64,000 nucleotides of DNA from Bradyrhizobium sp. 170 (GTDB lineage: Bacteria; Pseudomonadota; Alphaproteobacteria; Rhizobiales; Xanthobacteraceae). The notes below the pieces were generated by a model. The model made no database searches. It was not told the origin of the DNA and saw only the letters and a list, made by a program, of their open reading frames with translations. Below are positions 1 to 7,772 of the stretch, in pieces (position 1 is the stretch's first letter; the number at the start of each line of letters is the position of its first letter). The position numbers and the translations under genes were made by a program. The stretch spans positions 496,001-560,000 of the forward strand of contig NZ_CP064703.1 in assembly GCF_023101085.1 (NCBI RefSeq), written 5' to 3'.

Positions 1-200
1 TAGAATTTCATCAAATTGCTGGCGACGCTGAGCACGAGCCCCTGCTTGCGCGGGTCGTTGTCGGAGAGCTGCAGCACGATTCTGTGCTCGGCAAACGGCT
101 TGTCCTGCAGCGGCACCTGCTGGGCGTGGGCATCGGGCGCGGCGGCTGCGATCAGAAGCGCCGCGATCGTCGCGCGAATGATGGTCGAAAAGCCCGTCAT
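1..200 (-). CDS. DsrE-like periplasmic protein (partial, 3' end beyond window)
   Basis: Only the first 66 codons are inside the window. The start ATG overlaps the soxB stop as ATGA, so it is the next gene of the sox operon. The N-terminus is a clear signal peptide ending near AAAPDAHAQ, followed by a segment (HRIVLQLSDNDPRKQGLVLS) that resembles the first strand and helix of small DsrE/DsrF-fold proteins often found beside sox genes. The role is probably sulfur handling in the periplasm, but this is inferred from fold and context. No cysteine is visible in the part present, so any catalytic cysteine would lie outside. Confidence 0.6.
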   Translation of the reverse strand, partial: MTGFSTIIRATIAALLIAAAAPDAHAQQVPLQDKPFAEHRIVLQLSDNDPRKQGLVLSVASNLMKF

Positions 201-1951
201 CCCTGTCCCGCAATGCCCGGATTGTCCTCGACGCCTTTCAGCGTGACGCCAGGCAGCGCCCGGTTGGGCGGCTTGCCCGACTTCAAATGCCTGGCGACCA
301 CGTCCCAGACCGGCGCGCCGCTCTGCTCGTTGACCGAGGCCCAGCCCGCCACCTTGTAGCTCTTGCCGGCTTGCAGCGCATGACCGTTGTCGAGTTTGAG
401 TTCGGAAATCCGCTTGCCCACGCTCTCGTTCGGACTGCAGGTGTAGGCGAGCCCGCCGACGCGGACCATGTCGCCGCCCTGCTGGTAATAGGGATCGGTG
501 TTGAAGAGATTGTCGCAGATGTCTTCCAGCACATCCTTGATCTGGCTGCCGGTCATGGTCTGGACGTAGGTCTCCGGATAGGTGACGGCGGTCTGCGCCA
601 TCACGTCCTCCATCGTCAGCGGCTGGCCCGCCAGCGCGGTGGTGCCCCAGCGAAAACCCGGCGACAGCGCGATCTCGGCATTCAATTCGCCGCGAAGCGC
701 GTCGCAGATCAGTTGATCCATCGTGCCGCTGAAATTGCCGCGGCGATAGAGCAGGCGGTCGGCGCTAGCGATCTTCTCGCTGAGCGCGGCCGCATGCGGC
801 TCGCGGGTCTTGTCGATCAGCGCCTGCATCGCCGTATCGGGCTTCAGCAATTCCGAAAACACCGGCAGCAGCCGGTAGCGCACATTGCTGAGCTTGCCCT
901 TGCCGATGTCGAGATCGAGCACCGCCAGAAACTTGCCGTTCGAGCCGGCATTGGTGACGAGCGTGACGCCCGCCGGATTGGTCACGGCGATCGGCTGCGG
1001 CACGGCGTCATGGGTATGGCCACCGAGAATGACGTCGATGCCGGTGACGCGGCTGGCGAGCTTGAGGTCGACGTCCATGCCGTTATGCGAGAGCAGGATG
1101 ACGGCATCGACCTTGTCGTTGTTGCGGTGTCCATCGACGAGCTTTTGCAGCTCTTCATCGCGGATGCCGAATTTCCAGTCCGGCGTGAAGCGCTTCGGGT
1201 GCGCGATCGGCACATAAGGGAACGCCTGTCCGATTACGGCGATGCGATGCCCGCCGATCTCCTTGATGATGGACGGCTTGAAGACGCGGCCTGATGCCGG
1301 ATCGAACGCCTTGGCGTCGTTGAAGGCGGCTTCCTCGGTAAGGAAGACGTTCTGCGCCAGGAATTCGCCCTTGAAGCGTTCGAGGTTGGCGCGCAGCGCC
1401 TTTTCGCCATAGGTGAATTCCCAATGGCCGGTCATCGCCTCGATGCCGAGCAGGTTGGCGGCATCGACCATGTCGGCGCCCTGCAGCGTGTTGGAAAGGC
1501 CGGTGCCCTGCCAGAGGTCGCCGCCGTCGAGCAGCAGCGCGCGCGAAGGTCCGACCTCGCTGCGCATCCGGTCGACCAATGTCTTCAGATGCGCAAACCC
1601 GCCGAGCTTGCCGAATCTCCCGGCGGCTTTTTCGAATTCAATGCAGGTGAAGGCATACGCATCAGCACTGTCGGGGCGGATGCCGAAGCGGTCGAGGAAA
1701 GCGCGTCCGACCAGATGCGGCGGATTGCCCCGCATCGAGCCGACGCCGAGATTGACGCTCGGCTCGCGGAAAAACACCGGCCGAAGCTGCGCATGGGTAT
1801 CGGTGATGTGCAGGATGCGCGCATTGCCGAAGCGCTCGAGATCGTAAACGCCCGCGTTACTATCGGCAGCCTGCGCGCGGAGCCGCGGCAGGCCGCCCGT
1901 CAGGGTGGCGGCGCCCGCTAGCGTCAGGAAATCGCGGCGGCGGATGGTCAT
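197..1951 (-). CDS. soxB: SoxB thiosulfohydrolase
   Basis: SoxB hydrolyses the terminal sulfone group, as sulfate, from the sulfur carried on SoxY in the periplasm. The 584-residue length is normal. The N-terminus carries a twin-arginine signal (RRRDFLTLAG), as expected for a dimanganese enzyme folded before export. Metallophosphatase motifs are in order: HITDTHAQ near residue 48, DGGDLWQGTG, a GHWEF motif and GGHTHD; a 5'-nucleotidase C-terminal domain follows. A good ribosome site (GGAGA) precedes the ATG at 1951. It lies downstream of soxK and overlaps the next gene by 4 bases. Identity is strongly supported by motifs and by the complete sox context. Confidence 0.95.
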   Translation of the reverse strand: MTIRRRDFLTLAGAATLTGGLPRLRAQAADSNAGVYDLERFGNARILHITDTHAQLRPVFFREPSVNLGVGSMRGNPPHLVGRAFLDRFGIRPDSADAYAFTCIEFEKAAGRFGKLGGFAHLKTLVDRMRSEVGPSRALLLDGGDLWQGTGLSNTLQGADMVDAANLLGIEAMTGHWEFTYGEKALRANLERFKGEFLAQNVFLTEEAAFNDAKAFDPASGRVFKPSIIKEIGGHRIAVIGQAFPYVPIAHPKRFTPDWKFGIRDEELQKLVDGHRNNDKVDAVILLSHNGMDVDLKLASRVTGIDVILGGHTHDAVPQPIAVTNPAGVTLVTNAGSNGKFLAVLDLDIGKGKLSNVRYRLLPVFSELLKPDTAMQALIDKTREPHAAALSEKIASADRLLYRRGNFSGTMDQLICDALRGELNAEIALSPGFRWGTTALAGQPLTMEDVMAQTAVTYPETYVQTMTGSQIKDVLEDICDNLFNTDPYYQQGGDMVRVGGLAYTCSPNESVGKRISELKLDNGHALQAGKSYKVAGWASVNEQSGAPVWDVVARHLKSGKPPNRALPGVTLKGVEDNPGIAGQG

Positions 1952-1987
1952 GCGGGTCTCCGCGCGTCGTAACGGCTCTTAATTGTT

Positions 1988-2035
1988 GAGCATGAACTTG
2001 GCGGAAAACCGGTTTCCACTTTCCGGATCATGCTC
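1988..2035. repeat. Dispersed palindrome, GCATGA...TCATGC family
   Basis: A 48-bp element with GAGCATGA and TCATGCTC arms around a core containing GGAAAACCGGTTTCC. It sits in the gap between soxK and soxB inside the operon. Related elements occur at 3550-3594, 11122-11168, 18285-18335 and 18347-18394. In RNA it would form a hairpin, so it may act on mRNA stability rather than terminate, because no T-run follows. Confidence 0.75.
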
Positions 2036-2352
2036 TAGCGAATTTCCATTTCCTTCCAGCGGGTCTTCTCGCTGGTGGCCTGGAAGATCGAAGCCTTGGC
2101 GAGGGCCTCGGCTTCCTTGGCCGATGCGGTGGCCTTGTCGAAATCGCCGGCATCGGCCGACTTCTTTGCCGCCGCCAGCGTCGCCGCCGTGGTAGTCCAT
2201 TGGTTGCGTAGCTTGCCGGCTTCCTTGTTGGCGGTTTCAGCCGCGGCGTAGGCGGCCTTGAACTCGTCCTCGGAGCCTGCGGCGAGCGCGGACACGGCGC
2301 CTGCGGCCAGCAGCGCCAGAACCAATGCGGATTTGAGCATCTCGTTCCTCAT
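2035..2352 (-). CDS. soxK: SoxXA-binding protein SoxK-like
   Basis: A 105-residue exported protein with a hydrophobic signal (LKSALVLALLAAGAVSALA) and a mature part that is mostly alpha-helical, rich in Ala, Lys and Glu, and has no cysteine. SoxK (SoxXA-binding protein) is a small helical subunit that associates with the SoxXA cytochrome in bacteria whose SoxA has a single haem, which agrees with the SoxA here. The ATG at 2352 overlaps the soxA stop by 4 bases. A second ATG at 2340 has a better ribosome site (AGGAACGAG) and is an alternative start. Family assignment rests on position and composition, so it is slightly less certain than its neighbours. Confidence 0.8.
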   Translation of the reverse strand: MRNEMLKSALVLALLAAGAVSALAAGSEDEFKAAYAAAETANKEAGKLRNQWTTTAATLAAAKKSADAGDFDKATASAKEAEALAKASIFQATSEKTRWKEMEIR

Positions 2353-3215
2353 GGCCGCGCTCCCGGACCCGAAATCGGCAGCCCGTTGCTGACATAGGAC
2401 AAATAATACTCGACGTTGCGATACTCATCGTCCTGCGGGCTGAGCGGCACGCCGCGGATCTGGCTGTTGCAGGTGGTGAAGCGGCGGCTGGTGGTGCCCA
2501 TGCCGCTCCATTCCGAGCGGTAGATCGGCATCGCGTTGACGATGCCAAGCGCGGGCGCCAGGATTTCGGCGCGGATGCGCTCGCCCGGGCTCTGCACATG
2601 GCAGGTGGCGCAGGAGAAGTTGAGCTGGCCGCGCCGCGTATAGAAATATTCCTTGCCGTTCTCGTAGGCCGCGAGCGCGCGGGGATCGTCCGGGATCTTG
2701 ATGTCCATCGGCTTGCCGCGCGAGGTGAAGGCCATATAGGCGGTCAGCGCCGCCATTTCGTCCTTCACATAGGAATACGGCGGTTCGCCGTTGGCCTCGC
2801 GGCAGCGGTTCAAAGCCAGTTCAAGCGTGATGACCTTGCCTTCCTTCTCGTCGAAGTAAGGATAGTTCTGGCGGATGCCGATGCCCTTGTTTGGGAAGCA
2901 GTCTTCATAGCTCTTACCGTTCTTGAACGGCTTGGAGAACATTTCCTTGCCCATTTCGAGCGAGAACTCGTAAGGCGGGAATTGCTCCTTCTCCTGCCAC
3001 TGCCGGTGCAGGTCCTCGTTCATCGAATAGGGGCCGTTGACGAAATCTTCGTACTTCACCTTGGGAAACTTGTCGGTGAAGAATTTCTGGAACGCCTTGG
3101 CGTCGGCGACGGGATCGATCTTGTCGGCGGCATCAGAGGGCAGGGTGCTCGCAAGCGTCAGCGCTGCGAGCGCAAGGGCTGCGGAAGCCAGATAGATCGC
3201 GGATCGCAGCTTCAT
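2349..3215 (-). CDS. soxA: SoxA, c-type cytochrome of the SoxXA complex (single-haem type)
   Basis: SoxA and SoxX oxidatively couple thiosulfate to the cysteine of SoxY. The 288-residue precursor has a Sec signal peptide. Only one haem motif is present (CATCH, about residue 203); the N-terminal domain has isolated cysteines (YEDCF and NRCRE) where two-haem SoxA proteins have a second CxxCH. A cysteine in FTTCNSQ near residue 247 fits the persulfide-modified haem ligand. The start overlaps the soxZ stop by 4 bases. This matches the single-haem SoxA class that works with SoxK. Confidence 0.95.
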   Translation of the reverse strand: MKLRSAIYLASAALALAALTLASTLPSDAADKIDPVADAKAFQKFFTDKFPKVKYEDFVNGPYSMNEDLHRQWQEKEQFPPYEFSLEMGKEMFSKPFKNGKSYEDCFPNKGIGIRQNYPYFDEKEGKVITLELALNRCREANGEPPYSYVKDEMAALTAYMAFTSRGKPMDIKIPDDPRALAAYENGKEYFYTRRGQLNFSCATCHVQSPGERIRAEILAPALGIVNAMPIYRSEWSGMGTTSRRFTTCNSQIRGVPLSPQDDEYRNVEYYLSYVSNGLPISGPGARP

Positions 3216-3523
3216 TGGATCTTCGCCGTGGTGGTGTCGGTCGCGCCCTTGTTGTCGACCCAGCTGATCTTCAGCTCGTCGCCCTTCTTAGCCCCCTTGA
3301 AGGCGAACTTGACGTAGGGGTCCTTGGAAACGCCGCCGCCCCAATCGGCCGTGAACACGTTCTTGCCGTCATATTCAAAAGTCAGTTGCTGGATGAAATG
3401 CGGCGGAATGATCTCGCCCTTGGCGTCCTTGATGAAGCCGGAATCCATCGGATGCTGGATCAGCGCCTGCACCTCGGTGGTCTCGCCGCTCGAAGTAGCG
3501 CGCACGCGAATGGTCGATGCCAT
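3212..3523 (-). CDS. soxZ: SoxZ sulfur-carrier partner
   Basis: SoxZ forms the heterodimer with SoxY that carries the sulfur substrate through the cycle. The protein is 103 residues, normal for the family, with no signal peptide; it is thought to be exported with SoxY. Typical SoxZ features are the opening TIRVRATSSGETTEVQALI, the HPMDSG motif and the FTADWGGGVSKDPY strand. A strong GAGGAGA ribosome site precedes the ATG. It follows soxY after an 81-bp gap that holds a palindromic repeat, and overlaps soxA by 4 bases. Confidence 0.95.
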   Translation of the reverse strand: MASTIRVRATSSGETTEVQALIQHPMDSGFIKDAKGEIIPPHFIQQLTFEYDGKNVFTADWGGGVSKDPYVKFAFKGAKKGDELKISWVDNKGATDTTTAKIQ

Positions 3524-3549
3524 CTGAATTCTCCTCGCCTATTTTCTGG

Positions 3550-3594
3550 CGCATGATCTTGTCGGAAACGGTCGCCGTTTGTCCGGATCATGCG
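3550..3594. repeat. Dispersed palindrome, GCATGATC family, between soxY and soxZ
   Basis: Arms CGCATGATC and GATCATGCG enclose a core with GGAAACGG and CCGTTTG. It is the same family as 1988-2035. It fills most of the only sizeable gap between soxY and soxZ, so the two products' transcript contains a strong potential hairpin. Confidence 0.75.
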
Positions 3595-3604
3595 GCGCTG
3601 CCCG

Positions 3605-4099
3605 TTAGCCGCCGCAACCGCCGACGGTGACCTTGACTTCCTTGTTGGCGCTATAGAGCTTGCCGCCGGCTTCCACGACCACGATCACGTTGCTGGTTCT
3701 CGCCATCTTGATGCGGTTGGCAACGTTCGGAAGCGTGCCGGCCGGAATCTTGTAGGACGCCACCAGCGCGACCGGGTTCTCGCTGACCAGGAACGAGATC
3801 GAGGTCACGTCCGCCAGCGTCGTCGTTACCGATATCGGAACCACGGCGCCATTCTCCGCGATTTCGGGTGCGTCCATCTTGACCTTGTCCGAAGGCTCGG
3901 CCGTCTTGCCGTAGAGCGCCTTGATCGCATCGGCTTCGCTCTTGGCCTTGAATGCCTCTTCCGGATATTTGTCATTGGCCGCGGCCAGCGCCGGCGTCAG
4001 GCCAAACAGTGGATTGCCGAGGCCGACGATCGCGACCGCGCCTGCACCCTGCAGGATCAGCCGCCGCGTGGCCGAAAATCCGACGTCAGTCATGTCCAT
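3605..4099 (-). CDS. soxY: SoxY sulfur-carrier protein
   Basis: SoxY carries the sulfane substrate on a C-terminal swinging-arm cysteine. The C-terminus reads VGGCGG, which is the hallmark GGCGG arm. The 164-residue precursor has a Tat-like leader (ATRRLILQGAGAVAIVG). The middle has the expected beta-rich carrier domain with ENGAVVPISV and a pattern of short strands. It is followed by soxZ and preceded by soxX, 53 bp away. The start ATG at 4099 has GGAGACG upstream. Confidence 0.96.
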   Translation of the reverse strand: MDMTDVGFSATRRLILQGAGAVAIVGLGNPLFGLTPALAAANDKYPEEAFKAKSEADAIKALYGKTAEPSDKVKMDAPEIAENGAVVPISVTTTLADVTSISFLVSENPVALVASYKIPAGTLPNVANRIKMARTSNVIVVVEAGGKLYSANKEVKVTVGGCGG

Positions 4100-4152
4100 C
4101 GTCTCCTAAAGCGTGCGCGCGCACGTCACAGCCTTAATCTCTTGGTCTTGCT

Positions 4153-4524
4153 TCACAGCGTTTGCAGGAAATCAACGACCGCTTCGATTTCCTTTGGCGT
4201 TAGAATCCGGTTTCGTCCGAATGGCGGCATCACGGTCAGGGGATTGCGCTCGGTTTCATCGTGAACGATCGCGACGAGATCTGCGCGATTGGGATACTTG
4301 CTCTTGATGTCGATCAGCTCCGGCCCGAGCGAGCCTGGAAGGTTGCCGCCCTTGATGACATGGCAGGTCAGGCAATTGCCCTTGCTGCGATCGAAGGCGA
4401 GCTTCTGGCCTTCGGCCGCGGCGGACTGCGCATGCGCGGTGCTTGCGGATACGAAAGCGCCGACCACCAGCGCCAGCATGAACGCCGGGAGCTTTGCGGG
4501 TTTCGTCAGGGAATGATCGGTCAC
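4153..4524 (-). CDS. soxX: SoxX c-type cytochrome
   Basis: SoxX is the small mono-haem partner of SoxA. The 123-residue precursor has a signal peptide ending near STAHAQ, one haem motif (CLTCH) and a downstream methionine in MPPFGRN that would be the sixth ligand. The reading frame opens with GTG at 4524, preceded by GGAAA at suitable spacing; an internal ATG at codon 16 would remove half the signal peptide and is unlikely. It lies 16 bp after soxD. Confidence 0.93.
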   Translation of the reverse strand: MTDHSLTKPAKLPAFMLALVVGAFVSASTAHAQSAAAEGQKLAFDRSKGNCLTCHVIKGGNLPGSLGPELIDIKSKYPNRADLVAIVHDETERNPLTVMPPFGRNRILTPKEIEAVVDFLQTL

Positions 4525-4540
4525 AGGCGTTTCCGTATTT

Positions 4541-5212
4541 TTATTTCGGTTGCATGGTATCGAGCGGGCCGGTCGTGCGCGGCGTCAGGTCCCTGCCTTC
4601 GGCCGTCGACGATATCCTGACATCGGCGGCGTTGACGCAGGCGTTCATGCAGGGCTTGGCCATCGTATCGGGTCGCGGGTCGCTCCAGATGAAATTGTCG
4701 CGATTGCGCATTTTGACTTTCGGCAAGCTGTTGCGATCGGCAACGAAATCATGGGGAACGAGGCCGTTCAGGCTCAGAATATAGGCGGTCAAAGCATAAA
4801 CGTCATCCGCTGACAATGTGTGCGGCGCGGACATCGGCATGGCGCGGTTAATATAGTCCCATAGGGTCGGGGCAAACGGCCAGTAGCTGCCGACCGTCGG
4901 CTCCGGGCGCTCGTCCCGGAGCGACCCGACGCCGCCCACCAGCTTGGGAAAGCGGCCTTCGCCTTCGCCGAAGGTTCCATGGCAGGCGGCGCATTGCTCG
5001 GCATAGACGTCGGCGCCCCGGTCGACCGTGCCTTTGCCCGGCGGCAGGCCCGCTCCGTCCTCGCCGCGCACGTCGATGTCCCATCCGGCGATCTGCGCCG
5101 GCGTCGCCACGCTGCCGTAACCAAACGAGCCGGGCTCCGCCGCGCCGGCGAGGCTTCCGGCCGCAAGCAGGATGGCCACGATCGGCAGGAAGATCTTACG
5201 CGAGCTGTACAT
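4541..5212 (-). CDS. soxD: SoxD c-type cytochrome of sulfane dehydrogenase (short form)
   Basis: SoxD passes electrons from the molybdenum subunit SoxC. The ATG at 5212 lies inside the 3' end of soxC (17-bp overlap) and gives a 223-residue precursor with a signal peptide. One haem motif (CAACHG) is seen near residue 61, with conserved WDYINRAMPM further on. The C-terminal part has CMNAC, a cysteine pair but not a haem motif. Two-haem SoxD proteins such as that of Paracoccus are much longer, so this is the short single-haem version. Confidence 0.9.
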   Translation of the reverse strand: MYSSRKIFLPIVAILLAAGSLAGAAEPGSFGYGSVATPAQIAGWDIDVRGEDGAGLPPGKGTVDRGADVYAEQCAACHGTFGEGEGRFPKLVGGVGSLRDERPEPTVGSYWPFAPTLWDYINRAMPMSAPHTLSADDVYALTAYILSLNGLVPHDFVADRNSLPKVKMRNRDNFIWSDPRPDTMAKPCMNACVNAADVRISSTAEGRDLTPRTTGPLDTMQPK

Positions 5213-6503
5213 TGAAGACGCTTCCGTCGGGTTTGACCTGCCAAGTCTGGATCGAATTGTTGTGATAGACCGAGTTCGAGCCGCGCTGCTTTCGCAGCTC
5301 CGCAATTGTCGGCTGCACGTAACCGGTCTCGTCGATGACGCGGGATGCGATCAGCGCCGGGCGGCCGTCCCAGCGCCAGGGTAGGGTGAATTTCGTCAGC
5401 GCCTTCGACAGCACCGGCTCGTGCAGCCGCGCGCTCTGCCAGTTGACGCCACCGTCCGTGGAGACGTCGACGCGCCTCACCTTGCCGTTGCCGGTCCACG
5501 CCAGTCCCCTGATTTCATAAAGGCCCGGCCCATCGAGCGGTTTTTCCGGGCAGGGAAAGGTGATGACGGATTTGGCGTCGATCAGCCAGGTGAAGCCGCG
5601 CGAGGTGCCGTCGGGCATCAGGTCGGTGTATTTCGAGGTTTCCTCGCGGGAATGCCAGGGTTTGTCGCCGAGCTTGATCCGGCGCAGCCACTTGATGTTG
5701 ACGTTGCCTTCCCAGCCCGGCACCACCAGCCGCAGCGGATAGCCCTGTTCGGGCCGAAGCGCCTCGCCGTTCTGCGCGTAGACCACGAGACAATCGTCGA
5801 GACATTTGTCGAGCGGCAGGCTGCGGTTCATATGCGCGCCGTCGGCGCCTTCGACCATCGCCCACTTCGCTTCTTTTTTGATGCCGACTTCTTCCAGCAG
5901 CGTCGACAGCCTGACCCCGGTCCATTCGGCGCAACTGACCATGCCGTGGCTGAACTGCAGCGAGTTCATCTGCGCGGCGCGCCAGTTCATGCCGCCATTG
6001 GCCGGGCATTCGATGAAATGGATGCGCGATATCGACGGGAAGCGCAGGACGTCCTTCATGGTGAGCAGCAGCGGGCGCTCGACCAGCCCGTGGATCATGA
6101 GTTTGTGCTGTGCCGGATCGATGTCGGGCCGTCCCGCATGGTGGCGCTCGAAGAACAATCCATTGGGTGTGATGATGCCGTGCAGTTCCTGCAGCGGCGA
6201 AAAGCTCACGGACGATTCCGCGCTGGCGGTGAGCCAGGGGACGTTGCGCCGGATCACGGAGGCTTCGGTATCCGCAGGCCGGCCATAGGGCCGGTCGACC
6301 ACGCCTGCGCCGATCGATTGCGACCAGGGCGCGTCCGCGGGAGGTGACGCCGGCGCGGGGTCGGCGATGGCGGGTTTGCCGCCAAGGGCCAGGCTGCCGG
6401 TCAGGACAGCGCCGAGGGTGAGAAAGCCGCGTCGTCCCAAAGGCGCGTCCGCGCCGGCAAGATCGGAGAGAATAGCTTTGCTGCGTAACGGGTTATGCCG
6501 CAC
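5196..6503 (-). CDS. soxC: SoxC sulfane dehydrogenase, molybdenum subunit
   Basis: SoxC with SoxD oxidises the sulfane sulfur left on SoxY, allowing complete oxidation of thiosulfate. It belongs to the sulfite-oxidase fold: a Tat leader (GRRGFLTLGAVLTG), the conserved cofactor region around HFIECPANGGMNW, where the cysteine is the molybdenum ligand, and the C-terminal Mo-co dimerisation domain. A GTG at 6503 has a good AGGGGAAG ribosome site; the in-frame ATG at 6527 has none, so GTG is preferred. It is the first gene of the operon and diverges from soxR. Confidence 0.93.
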   Translation of the reverse strand: MRHNPLRSKAILSDLAGADAPLGRRGFLTLGAVLTGSLALGGKPAIADPAPASPPADAPWSQSIGAGVVDRPYGRPADTEASVIRRNVPWLTASAESSVSFSPLQELHGIITPNGLFFERHHAGRPDIDPAQHKLMIHGLVERPLLLTMKDVLRFPSISRIHFIECPANGGMNWRAAQMNSLQFSHGMVSCAEWTGVRLSTLLEEVGIKKEAKWAMVEGADGAHMNRSLPLDKCLDDCLVVYAQNGEALRPEQGYPLRLVVPGWEGNVNIKWLRRIKLGDKPWHSREETSKYTDLMPDGTSRGFTWLIDAKSVITFPCPEKPLDGPGLYEIRGLAWTGNGKVRRVDVSTDGGVNWQSARLHEPVLSKALTKFTLPWRWDGRPALIASRVIDETGYVQPTIAELRKQRGSNSVYHNNSIQTWQVKPDGSVFNVQLA

Positions 6504-6573
6504 GTTTTCTTCCCCTCGCGGCCACATCGCCGCATTATTTCTTGCTTTTTTGAACCGGTATCCACATTTGCTA

Positions 6574-6591
6574 ATTTAGTCAATGCTAAAT
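6574..6591. promoter_or_regulatory. Candidate SoxR operator
   Basis: A palindrome ATTTAG-TCAATG-CTAAAT with 6-bp perfect arms lies between the divergent soxC and soxR genes. It overlaps a direct repeat TGCTAA spaced 15 bp apart. AT-rich palindromes of this size are usual binding sites for ArsR-family repressors. No other palindrome was seen in the interval. Confidence 0.6.
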
Positions 6592-6658
6592 AAAGGCCGG
6601 AACGTTAGTATGTCATGTGTGCTTCGCAGGCACGGAAAACCATCCTGGATTGGACGTT

Positions 6659-7024
6659 ATGAGAACAGTCGCGGCGACAGCCAAAGAGCCACAATCGGCC
6701 CCCGGCGCCGACGATGCGGCCGCGCTGAAGATGCTGGCGAAGCAGGCCGGCGAAGCCGCCCAACTCCTGAAAATGCTCGCCAACGAAAAGCGCTTGCTGA
6801 TCCTCTGCTTTCTTGCCGTGCGCGGCGAGATGACGGTCGGGGAACTCGTCGGCATCGTCAAGCTGAGCCAGTCCGCATTGTCGCAGCATCTGGCAAAATT
6901 GCGCGCCGATGGCCTGGTCGAATTCCGGCGGACGTCGCAGACACTGCATTATCGCGTGGCCGATGAGCGTGCATTGCGCCTGCTGCAGGTGCTGAAAGAG
7001 ATCTATTGTGGCGAACTGAAGTGA
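6659..7024 (+). CDS. soxR: ArsR-family transcriptional regulator, SoxR-type
   Basis: A winged-helix repressor of 121 residues from the ATG at 6659; an upstream in-frame ATG at 6617 is possible but lacks a ribosome site. The HTH lies in ELVGIVKLSQSALSQHLAKL, and the dimerisation helix KMLANEKRLLILCFLAVRGE is typical. One cysteine sits before the HTH (LILCF) and another near the C-terminus (IYCGELK), the arrangement used by SoxR/BigR-type regulators to sense sulfane sulfur by disulfide or polysulfide formation. Its position, divergent from the sox operon, supports this role. Confidence 0.88.
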   Translation: MRTVAATAKEPQSAPGADDAAALKMLAKQAGEAAQLLKMLANEKRLLILCFLAVRGEMTVGELVGIVKLSQSALSQHLAKLRADGLVEFRRTSQTLHYRVADERALRLLQVLKEIYCGELK

Positions 7025-7070
7025 CGCTTTTTGCGTTTCAGACTCACAACGATTTTCAGGCGAGACGGTA

Positions 7071-7757
7071 ATGGCCGAATATGTGGTGGAGTTCGGCAAG
7101 GATGGCCGGCCGGTCGAATCCGACGGGCGGTTGGACGCAGCGGCGTTCCACCGCAACCATGCGCCGATCTGGGCGGTGCTGCAGAAATTCCTCGCCGGCA
7201 AATCCGGTGATGTAGTCGAGGCCGGCAGCGGCACCGGCCAGCATGTCGTGCATTTTGCAAAACACACTCCCGACATCACCTGGTGGCCGAGCGACCTCAA
7301 CGAGCGGCACATCAAGAGCATCGAAGCGTGGCGCGCGCATGCCGCTTTGCCGAACATTCGTCCGCCGCTGCGGATCGATCTCACCGATCCCGCCTGGTGT
7401 CCGGCGATGCATGACGGCAGCGGGCCGGCCGAATTGCTTGCGGTATTTTGCGCCAATGTGATCCACATTGCGCCGTGGCGCGTTGCCGAAGGCCTGTTCG
7501 CCGGCGCAGGCCGCTATCTGCGCAGCGAGGGGCGTCTGTTTCTCTACGGCCCGTTCAAGCGCGACGGCAAGCACACCGCGATGAGCAATGCCGTGTTCGA
7601 CACCAGCCTGCGCGAGCAGGATGCCGAATGGGGCGTGCGCGACATCGCCGATGTCGAGAAGCTCGCCGCCGGCGTGGGCCTTGCATTGGTCGAAACCGTG
7701 CCAATGCCTGCCAACAACATGATTTTGGTGTTCGGGCGGTCGGACGCGTCGGCGTAA
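7071..7757 (+). CDS. DUF938 SAM-dependent methyltransferase-like protein
   Basis: A 228-residue cytosolic protein with a Rossmann-fold methyltransferase motif I (VVEAGSGTGQHVVHFA, about residues 48-63), an acidic loop (WWPSDLNERH) and NVIHIAPW, all typical of the DUF938 family. The C-terminal end PANNMILVFGR is also characteristic. The methyl acceptor is unknown. It starts 46 bp after soxR on the same strand and may be read from the same promoter, but no functional link with sulfur oxidation is evident. Confidence 0.85.
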   Translation: MAEYVVEFGKDGRPVESDGRLDAAAFHRNHAPIWAVLQKFLAGKSGDVVEAGSGTGQHVVHFAKHTPDITWWPSDLNERHIKSIEAWRAHAALPNIRPPLRIDLTDPAWCPAMHDGSGPAELLAVFCANVIHIAPWRVAEGLFAGAGRYLRSEGRLFLYGPFKRDGKHTAMSNAVFDTSLREQDAEWGVRDIADVEKLAAGVGLALVETVPMPANNMILVFGRSDASA

Positions 7758-7772
7758 ACGCCCCTCCGCACC

